Origin: Chloroflexia bacterium | GTDB lineage: Bacteria > Chloroflexota > Chloroflexia > Thermomicrobiales > JALYUS01 | Direction: 5' to 3' | Assembly: GCA_025924435.1 (NCBI GenBank) | Contig: JAICIL010000292.1 | Location: 1 to 5,729, forward strand | DNA length: 5,729 bases | Shown here: piece after piece, positions 1 through 4,550 of the stretch | Layout: every line of letters begins with the position of its first letter | Position numbering within the stretch: position 1 is the stretch's first letter | The notes under the pieces: generated by a model | The model's database searches: none | What the model saw: the letters and a program-made list of their open reading frames with translations, nothing else | What the model was told of the DNA's origin: nothing | Program-made: the position numbers and the translations under genes

Positions 1-401
1 ACATCGCCGAGCGCCATCTCCCCCTGCCGCCACTGCATCGTTTTGCTCAGTTGCTCGTCGGACATCGCGTTGACGCGCTCGATCAGCGCCTCGTGGGCGG
101 TGAGGAATTCGGCGAGCAGAGCGTCGCGGCTCTTGTCGGCGCGCTCGTCAACGATCCGCTGGTTGTAGTCGTTCACGTTGAAATCCGCCGGAAGCCCGCC
201 GCCGCTCTCGGCCATGGCGACCATCCGCGCGTGGCCCGGCGCGCGGCCCGCGAGGTGCGCGAGCAGTTGCTTCGCCGTCCAGCCGATCGGATCGAAATGG
301 ACGCGCGTCTCCAGTTGCTCGTCGGTCAGTGCCCCGAACGTCCGCGTCACACGCAGATTCCCCTGCCGGATCGTGTCGGTGATCTCCTGCTTCGTTGCCA
401 T
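1..401 (-). CDS. DinB / maleylpyruvate isomerase-like protein, C-terminus cut off by window edge
   Basis: Reading leftward from the ATG at 401-399, the frame stays open to the window edge and gives 133 full codons. It begins MATKQEITDTIRQGNLRVTR. Residues 41-50 read WTAKQLLAHL, the motif typical of the DinB/MDMPI/ClbS-DfsB superfamily, where the His (H49) is usually the first ligand of a three-His metal site. H57 and H103 are also present, but the remaining usual ligands would lie beyond the edge. The protein is helical and charged, with no signal peptide or membrane segment, so it is probably cytoplasmic. Family members are usually about 160-175 aa, so some 30-40 residues are probably missing. 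The start is chosen because AAAGGAG (414-408) sits 6 nt upstream; an in-frame ATG at 407-405 abuts this site and is too close. Members include thiol-dependent transferases and many uncharacterised proteins, so no substrate can be named. It is transcribed divergently from the sugar importer and is probably unrelated to it. Confidence 0.8.
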   Translation of the reverse strand, partial: MATKQEITDTIRQGNLRVTRTFGALTDEQLETRVHFDPIGWTAKQLLAHLAGRAPGHARMVAMAESGGGLPADFNVNDYNQRIVDERADKSRDALLAEFLTAHEALIERVNAMSDEQLSKTMQWRQGEMALGD

Positions 402-425
402 CCGCATCTCCTTTATCGTGGTTGA

Positions 426-467
426 CGCGAGGGCGGCGGTTCTCCCATCGGAAACGTCGCCCTCGCG
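426..467. repeat. Long inverted repeat (hairpin) upstream of the DinB-like gene
   Basis: CGCGAGGGCG (426-435) is perfectly complementary to CGCCCTCGCG (458-467). Pairing continues inward on the plus strand as G436-U457, C437-G456 and G438-C455, then after one mismatch U440-A453, U441-A452, C442-G451 and U443-G450. The loop is about 6 nt. Neither side has a T-tract, so it is not a classical terminator. It lies 11 bp from the Shine-Dalgarno of the minus-strand gene and would fall in that gene's 5' leader. It could instead be a DNA-binding palindrome. Confidence 0.5.
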
Positions 468-611
468 CGTGATCGTGCGCCGCATCGTATCATTATTTCC
501 CTGGCGGGAGATGAAGAACACCCCCGTGATTCCGAGGAATCCGTTCCATTATCAATCATCAAGAGACGATACGCGGTTCGCGAGAAAAAGGCGGAGAACA
601 AGGGCGGTGGG

Positions 612-645
612 GGCGAGCGTCCCGCTTGCCTGGCCCCGCTTGCCT
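612..645 (+). repeat. 11-bp direct repeat with shared hairpin partner
   Basis: CCCGCTTGCCT occurs at 621-631 and again at 635-645, a 14-bp period. Upstream, GGCGAGC (612-618) can pair with GCTTGCC of the first copy (624-630, one G-U pair, 5-nt loop) or with the same string of the second copy (638-644). The two pairings exclude each other. Function is unknown; it lies over 200 nt upstream of the importer's start codon, so it matters for that transcript only if transcription starts far upstream. Confidence 0.4.
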
Positions 646-779
646 CCACCGGGAAAAATCCCCAACTGCGTACGTCCTCTTATGCATCCCTATCGTATCG
701 CGTGTCGCGGCCCGGCCCGCAGTGCGTTCCGCCCGGATAACAAGAGGCTATGCGAAATATCATTCTTCTTCGATCAGTA

Positions 780-802
780 ACATGGTTCCTTGCACTCCAT
801 GT
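780..802. promoter_or_regulatory. Candidate operator: inverted repeat ACATGG-N11-CCATGT
   Basis: ACATGG (780-785) and CCATGT (797-802) are exact inverted copies with an 11-bp spacer. The 23-bp dyad is centred about 66 bp upstream of the GTG of the binding-protein gene and overlaps promoter-like elements. That position suits a repressor or activator site for a sugar-inducible operon. It does not match a LacI/MalR-type operator I can name, and the regulator is not encoded in the window. Confidence 0.35.
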
Positions 803-822
803 GGCATATAGATTGCGATAAC
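790..822 (+). promoter_or_regulatory. Candidate promoter for the sugar-importer operon
   Basis: Several overlapping elements can be read in this AT-rich stretch. A sigma-70-type reading uses TTGCAC (790-795) as -35 with a poor -10 around 813-822, or TATAGA (807-812) as -10 with a poor -35. A sigma-54-type reading uses TGGCA (802-806) and TTGC (813-816), with GG and GC exactly 12 bp apart as in the -24/-12 consensus. Either would start transcription about 25-45 nt before the GTG at 857. Which is real cannot be decided from sequence alone. Confidence 0.3.
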
Positions 823-843
823 ATCCCTGTAGTGCTTTGTTAC

Positions 844-850
844 AAGGAGG
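844..850 (+). promoter_or_regulatory. Ribosome binding site of the substrate-binding protein gene
   Basis: AAGGAGG is a full-length Shine-Dalgarno match, 6 nt before GTG at 857. It fixes the non-ATG start of the binding-protein gene and predicts efficient translation. Confidence 0.85.
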
Positions 851-856
851 CTTCCC

Positions 857-2476
857 GTGCAATCTCCCAACCGTCGTTCCGCACCCGTCACGCGTCGCGC
901 CTTCCTCACGGGGGTCGCCGGGAGCGCTGTGACGGCGATCCTCGCCGCTTGCGGCGGCAGCAAGGCGACGAGCACGCCCGCCGCCACGAGCAGCGCGGCG
1001 ACCTCGTCCAGCGGCGTGGCGACCACCGCGACCGGCTCGACGACCGCCTCCGGCTCCGCGCCCGCGGCCGCCACCCGCGCGGTCGGTTCCACCACCGCCT
1101 CCGCGACGACCGTCACGGGCGCCAGCACGACCGCCATCGGCACCACGACGGGCGCGAGCAGCGCCGTCGCCGGTGGCGCATCGGCGACGACCGCGGCGGC
1201 ATCCGGCTCCGCGCCCGCCGGTACCGTCGTCTCCGGCACGCAAACATTCACGCAGGACAACCCACCGCCGGTCCCGAACGCGGCGAACGCGAAGAAGTTC
1301 AGCAGCCAGAAACTGACCTACTACGGCGACTCGGTCGGCATCGGCGCGCAACTCGATCAGGCGCTGGCGAAGCGGTTCACGCAGGACACCGGCATCGCGG
1401 TCAATGTCGTGCCGAAGCCGCAGTCCGGCACGGACGCCTACCAGGCGTATCAGCGCTTCTTCCAGGCGCAATCCACCGATCTCGACGTGATGATGCTCGA
1501 TGTGATCTGGCCGGGCGCTTTCGCGCCGAGCCTGCTCGACCTCACGCAGCGGCTGGGCGCCGAGGCGAAGCAGCACTACCCGAACATCATCCAGAACAAC
1601 ACCGTGGACGGCAAACTGATCGCCCTGCCGTGGTTCGCGGATGTCGGCATCCTCTATTACCGCACGGATTTGCTCAAGAAGTACGGCTACAGCGCGCCGC
1701 CGCAGACATGGGACGAACTGCAACAGCAGGCGACGAAAATCATGAACGGCGAGAAGGCGAGCAATCCGAACTTCACGGGCTTCGTCTTCCAGGGCAACGC
1801 CTACGAGGGGCTGACCTGCAACGCGCTGGAATGGCTCGCCTCGAGCGGTGGCGGCCAGATCATCGAGAATGGCAAGGTGACGGTCAACAACCCGCAGGCG
1901 ACGACGATGCTCAACACCGTCAAGGGGTGGGTCGGCAGCATCACGCCGCGCGGCGTGACGACCTTCCAGGAGGACGACGCGCGCAACGTCTTCCAGGGCG
2001 GGAATGCCGCCTTCATGCGCAACTGGCCGTATGCCTACGCCGCCGCCAAGCAAGGCTCGCCGATCCAGGACACTTTCGATGCCGGGGCATTGCCCGCGAA
2101 CTCCGGCCAGCCGCACGTCGGCACCGTCGGCGGCTGGCAACTGGGCGTCTCCAAGTACTCCAAGAACCAGGACGCCGGGGTCGAGTTCGTTCGGTATATG
2201 GCCAGCCCGGAGGTGCAGGCGTGGCGCGCGGTGGTCGGCACCTTCCTGCCGACGATCCAGTCGGTCGCGGCGATGCCGGCGGTCGTGCAGGCGCAACCCT
2301 TCCTGAAGAACATCGGCGACGTGCAGCGCGTGACGCGGCCCTCGACCGTCCTCGCGGACCAGTACAACCAGGGTTCGACGATCTTCTTCCAGGGCGTGAA
2401 TCAGGTTCTCAACGGGCAGGATGCGGGGTCGGTGCTCCCCAACGTCTCGCAGCAACTCCAGCGGCTGCTTCGGTAG
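857..2476 (+). CDS. Carbohydrate ABC transporter substrate-binding lipoprotein (trehalose/maltose-type, family 1)
   Basis: The product is the extracytoplasmic solute receptor of a sugar ABC importer, 539 aa from a GTG start. The N-terminus has a twin-arginine motif (T12-R-R-A-F-L17) and a lipobox L29-A-A-C32, which predict Tat export, lipidation on Cys32 and anchoring to the membrane outer face. Residues about 35-145 are an Ala/Ser/Thr/Gly-rich linker. The binding fold runs from about 151 to 539. Family-1 and ThuE/TMBP-like signatures are DVIWPGAFAP (215-224), LPWFADVGILYYRTDLLKKYG (257-277), the YEGLTCNALEW stretch (316-326), FMRNWPYAY (386-394) and GTVGGWQLGVSK (422-433). These resemble trehalose/maltose/sucrose receptors, so an alpha-linked disaccharide is the likely ligand; this is inferred from family resemblance. 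The mature domain of about 390 aa is normal for the family; the extra length is the linker. Two permease genes follow. The stop codon merges with the heptamer array that begins at 2476. Confidence 0.93.
   Translation: MQSPNRRSAPVTRRAFLTGVAGSAVTAILAACGGSKATSTPAATSSAATSSSGVATTATGSTTASGSAPAAATRAVGSTTASATTVTGASTTAIGTTTGASSAVAGGASATTAAASGSAPAGTVVSGTQTFTQDNPPPVPNAANAKKFSSQKLTYYGDSVGIGAQLDQALAKRFTQDTGIAVNVVPKPQSGTDAYQAYQRFFQAQSTDLDVMMLDVIWPGAFAPSLLDLTQRLGAEAKQHYPNIIQNNTVDGKLIALPWFADVGILYYRTDLLKKYGYSAPPQTWDELQQQATKIMNGEKASNPNFTGFVFQGNAYEGLTCNALEWLASSGGGQIIENGKVTVNNPQATTMLNTVKGWVGSITPRGVTTFQEDDARNVFQGGNAAFMRNWPYAYAAAKQGSPIQDTFDAGALPANSGQPHVGTVGGWQLGVSKYSKNQDAGVEFVRYMASPEVQAWRAVVGTFLPTIQSVAAMPAVVQAQPFLKNIGDVQRVTRPSTVLADQYNQGSTIFFQGVNQVLNGQDAGSVLPNVSQQLQRLLR
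956..1291 (+). other. Ala/Thr/Ser-rich tether coding region of the binding lipoprotein
   Basis: Codons about 34-145 encode a low-complexity segment built from Ala, Thr, Ser and Gly with almost no charge. It contains near-repeats such as GSTTASGSAP and GSTTASATTV, and ends in a Pro/Asn-rich piece (DNPPPVPNAAN). It lies directly after the lipidated Cys32 and before the folded domain, so it should act as a flexible and perhaps O-glycosylated tether. At about 110 residues it is much longer than the tether of most binding lipoproteins. Confidence 0.75.
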
Positions 2477-2613
2477 GACTGAGGACTGAGGACTGAGGAC
2501 TGAGGATCTTGCTCTCGGTTTCTCGTCGCTCATTTCGCAAGGCTTGTCATTTCCCGCTCTCGCCCGCGCCGACCGATGCCGACGAACCCCGCTCAGTCCT
2601 CAGTCCTCAGTCC
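2476..2613. repeat. Inverted pair of GGACTGA heptamer arrays between binding-protein and permease genes
   Basis: GGACTGA is repeated 4 full times plus GGA at 2476-2506, starting on the last base of the upstream TAG. The reverse complement TCAGTCC is repeated exactly 3 times at 2593-2613 (with C2592). Bases 2592-2613 can pair over 22 bp with 2483-2504, extended by A2482-T2614, leaving an 87-nt loop; shifting by 7 or 14 bases gives alternative registers. The loop shows no gene. In the transcript this would be a large stem-loop just after the first cistron, ending 7 nt before the next Shine-Dalgarno. It has no T-tract, so it is probably an mRNA-stabilising or translation-tuning structure rather than a full terminator. 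Confidence 0.8.
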
Positions 2614-2620
2614 TTCGATG

Positions 2621-2625
2621 AGGAG
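2621..2625 (+). promoter_or_regulatory. Ribosome binding site of the first permease gene
   Basis: AGGAG lies 6 nt before ATG at 2632 and selects that start over upstream in-frame TTG codons, which would translate the heptamer array, and over the out-of-frame ATG at 2628. Confidence 0.75.
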
Positions 2626-2631
2626 AGATGC

Positions 2632-3576
2632 ATGGCGCATTCGGCTGTCCGCCCCACCACCGAAATACGGGCGACCGCGCGCGGTCGCCGCCGCCACACG
2701 CAACTGGCGGAGCGGCAGGCGCGGCTGGCGTGGCTGCTCCTGCTGCCGACCATCGTCGTGCTCGCCTTTATCGCCGTCTATCCGCTCGGCCGGACGCTCT
2801 ACGACAGTTTCACGAACGCCCGGCTCGGCGGCACGCGCCCGACCCACGGCGTCGGCCTGCGCAACTATCAGGACCTGCTGCACGACAGCCTCTTCCGCCA
2901 TTCCATTTGGGTGAGCATCAAGTTTGCCGTCATCACAGTCATCTTCGAGTTCGTGCTCGGCACGCTGATCGCGCTGGTCGTGAACTCGAATTTCAAGGGG
3001 CGCGGCCTGATGCGGGCGGCGATGCTCATCCCCTGGGCGATCATCACGGTCGTCTCGGCGCAGATGTGGAAGTGGATGTACAACGATGTCTACGGCGTCG
3101 TGGACGATCTGCTTGTGCGCCGCCTCCACATCCTCGATCACAACATCGCCTGGGTCGCCCAGCCGAACACCTCGCTCGGCGCGATCTGCGCGGTGGATAT
3201 CTGGAAGACGACGCCCTTCGTCGCGCTCCTCCTGCTCGCCGGGTTGCAGACGATCCCGGCGGACGTCTACGAGGCGGCGCGGATTGACGGCGCGGGGCCG
3301 TTCCGGCGCTTCTTCTCGATCACGCTGCCGCTGCTGCGCCCGGCGATCCTCGTCACGCTCATCTTCCGCACGCTCGACGCGCTGCGCGTCTTCGACGCCT
3401 TCTTCGTGATGTTCGGCGCGCGGGCGGACACGCAGACGATGGCGATCTACGACCAGCAGAACATCGTCGCCTTCTCCAATATCGGCTACGGCGCGGCGGT
3501 CAGCGTCGCGATCTTTGTGATTATCGGCGTCTTCGTCGTCGCCTATGTCACGTTCCTGAAGGTGGACGAAGCATGA
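2632..3576 (+). CDS. Carbohydrate ABC transporter permease, MalF/ThuF/UgpA-type
   Basis: This 314-aa integral membrane subunit of the sugar importer is a normal length for the family. A basic N-terminus (RGRRRH, 18-23) precedes a first helix at about 31-50 (ARLAWLLLLPTIVVLAFIAV). Further helices lie at roughly 92-117, 128-148, 181-205, 235-258 and 285-308, giving the usual six. The EAA loop that contacts the ATPase is at 214-237: EAARIDGAGP, then FSITLPLLRP, with the conserved Gly and the I-x-LP ending. The start is the ATG with AGGAG 6 nt upstream; longer in-frame starts would translate the heptamer repeat and add a non-family extension. Its stop overlaps the next gene's start by ATGA, so the two permeases are probably translationally coupled. 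It should form a heterodimer with the 3573-4424 product and receive sugar from the 857-2476 lipoprotein. Confidence 0.93.
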   Translation: MAHSAVRPTTEIRATARGRRRHTQLAERQARLAWLLLLPTIVVLAFIAVYPLGRTLYDSFTNARLGGTRPTHGVGLRNYQDLLHDSLFRHSIWVSIKFAVITVIFEFVLGTLIALVVNSNFKGRGLMRAAMLIPWAIITVVSAQMWKWMYNDVYGVVDDLLVRRLHILDHNIAWVAQPNTSLGAICAVDIWKTTPFVALLLLAGLQTIPADVYEAARIDGAGPFRRFFSITLPLLRPAILVTLIFRTLDALRVFDAFFVMFGARADTQTMAIYDQQNIVAFSNIGYGAAVSVAIFVIIGVFVVAYVTFLKVDEA

Positions 3577-4424
3577 ACAGATCCGCGAGCCGGGCGATCT
3601 CCCGAATACTCTTCTACATCGTCATCGCGGCGATCCTGGTCTACACCCTCTTCCCCTTCTACTGGGCGGTGCGCTCCTCGATCTCGCCGAACCGCGAGCT
3701 GTTCGCGACGCCCGTCAGTTACTTCCCGCGCCACCCGACGCTCGGCAATTACCGCCTCGTCTTCGAGAATAGCCAGTTCCTGCGCGCGCTGCTCAATTCG
3801 ACGATCGTCGCCGTCTCCGTGACACTCCTGTCGCTGCTGATCGGGACGGTCGGCTCGTACGCGCTGGGGCGGTTCAAGTTCCGGGGGCGGACGGCGATGC
3901 TCTATCTCATCCTCTCGATGACGATGTTCCCGCAGATCGCCATCCTCGGCGCGCTCTACACGATGGTCAACCGCTTCCATCTCTACAACCGCCTCGGCGC
4001 GCTCACCCTCGCCTATCTCCTCTTCACGCTGCCCTTCACCGTCTGGGTGCTGACAAGTTTCTTCCGGGGGATGCCGGGCGAACTGGAGGAGGCGGCGTAT
4101 GTGGACGGCGCGACGCCCCTGCAGACCTTCTATCGCGTCCTGCTCCCCCTGGCGACGCCCGCGCTCGTGACGACGGGGCTGCTCGCCTTCATCCAGGCGT
4201 GGAACGAATTCATCTTCGCCCTCTCCTTCACGCAGACGCCGGAGCATCGCACCGTGCCGCTCGCCATCTTCTACTTCGTGCCGCAGACGAGCGGCGGGTT
4301 CGAGATCCCGTGGGGCCAGATCATGGCGGCGACGGTGATCGTCACCATCCCGCTCGTCGTCCTCGTCCTCATCTTCCAGCGGCGCATCCTCGCCGGCCTC
4401 ACCGCCGGGGCGGTCAAGGGATGA
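3573..4424 (+). CDS. Carbohydrate ABC transporter permease, MalG/ThuG/UgpE-type
   Basis: This 283-aa protein is the second membrane subunit of the importer. Helix 1 at about 11-33 ends in the family's TLFPFYW signature (25-31) with a following RSSISPN segment. Other helices lie at about 71-98, 106-130, 141-163, 196-220 and 250-277. The EAA loop is at 173-197: EAAYVDGATP, then RVLLPLATP. FIQAWNEFIFAL (206-217) is also typical of MalG-type permeases. The start ATG overlaps the upstream TGA (ATGA), with AAGGTGG (3559-3565) as a moderate ribosome binding site inside the upstream gene. No ATP-binding subunit follows, so the complex must borrow an ATPase from elsewhere, as in MsiK/UgpC-sharing importers of many high-GC bacteria. 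Confidence 0.93.
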   Translation: MNRSASRAISRILFYIVIAAILVYTLFPFYWAVRSSISPNRELFATPVSYFPRHPTLGNYRLVFENSQFLRALLNSTIVAVSVTLLSLLIGTVGSYALGRFKFRGRTAMLYLILSMTMFPQIAILGALYTMVNRFHLYNRLGALTLAYLLFTLPFTVWVLTSFFRGMPGELEEAAYVDGATPLQTFYRVLLPLATPALVTTGLLAFIQAWNEFIFALSFTQTPEHRTVPLAIFYFVPQTSGGFEIPWGQIMAATVIVTIPLVVLVLIFQRRILAGLTAGAVKG

Positions 4425-4550
4425 ACGCCGTCTGCTCCCGGCCGGAGATATGGGTCAACATTTCTGGAACACTACTTGCTATGGAGGGCCGTACGGTTTC
4501 CGTCCTCGGCGTGGCGGAACGGTTTCGATAGTCGGAAAGGAAGGTCCAGG
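4425..4550 (+). promoter_or_regulatory. Gap between importer and surface-protein gene; weak promoter candidate
   Basis: This 126-bp gap ends in the ribosome binding site of the next gene. TGCTATGGA (4477-4485) resembles an extended -10, but no good -35 stands 16-18 bp upstream (TCAACA at 4455-4460 is 19 bp away). ACGGTTTC occurs twice (4493-4500 and 4519-4526), and short hairpins are possible, such as ACGG-TTT-CCGT at 4493-4503. No terminator with a T-tract follows the permease gene, so both readthrough and an independent promoter remain possible. Confidence 0.3.
4534..4544 (+). promoter_or_regulatory. Ribosome binding site selecting the TTG start of the surface-protein gene
   Basis: GGAAAGGAAGG ends 6 nt before TTG at 4551. 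The TTG is immediately followed by codons for a textbook signal peptide, so this site rules out the longer frame opening with TTG at 4476, which would add 25 residues in front of the signal sequence. Confidence 0.75.

Larger units (their letters stand above)
402..856. other. Divergent intergenic region between the DinB-like gene and the importer
   Basis: This 455-bp stretch has no convincing gene. A 78-codon minus-strand frame (649-413) is rich in Arg/Pro/Ser and matches nothing I know. The region must hold promoters for both flanking genes and is visibly more AT-rich than the coding DNA at about 484-570 and 735-845. A weak minus-strand promoter candidate for the DinB-like gene is TTCTTC (518-513), 17 nt, then TAATGA (495-490); the -35 match is poor. 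Several short repeats and hairpins lie here and are listed separately. No tRNA, riboswitch consensus or mobile-element end was recognised. Confidence 0.6.

Noticed and set aside
413..649. 78-codon minus-strand frame in the divergent region
   Set aside because: It has an Arg/Pro/Ser-rich sequence without domains and overlaps the hairpin and the leader of the DinB-like gene. Not supported as a gene.
484..700. Scattered ATCGTATC / CGATACG copies at 484-491, 567-573 and 692-699
   Set aside because: Short octamer-scale matches without consistent spacing or orientation; likely chance in this region.
51..780. Plus-strand frames of 124 and 200 codons over the left end
   Set aside because: Opposite strand to the DinB-like frame, which has a clear WTAKxLLAHL motif and ribosome binding site. 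These translations look random.
790..2496. 568-codon plus-strand frame overlapping the binding-protein gene
   Set aside because: It is a frame-shifted shadow rich in Arg, without motifs. The GTG frame at 857 has the ribosome binding site, Tat/lipobox signal and family motifs.
680..2533. 617-codon open frame on the minus strand opposite the binding-protein gene
   Set aside because: It is antisense to a clear substrate-binding protein. Its composition is Arg/Gly/Ala-heavy with no recognisable domain, as expected from GC-rich codon shadowing.
2476..2613. CRISPR array interpretation of the repeated units
   Set aside because: The unit is only 7 bp, directly tandem and without spacers, and the two arrays are inverted relative to each other.
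4481..4547. Riboswitch in the leader of the surface-protein gene
   Set aside because: Only short hairpins and an ACGGTTTC duplicate are present. No conserved core of a c-di-GMP, TPP or cobalamin riboswitch could be recognised.
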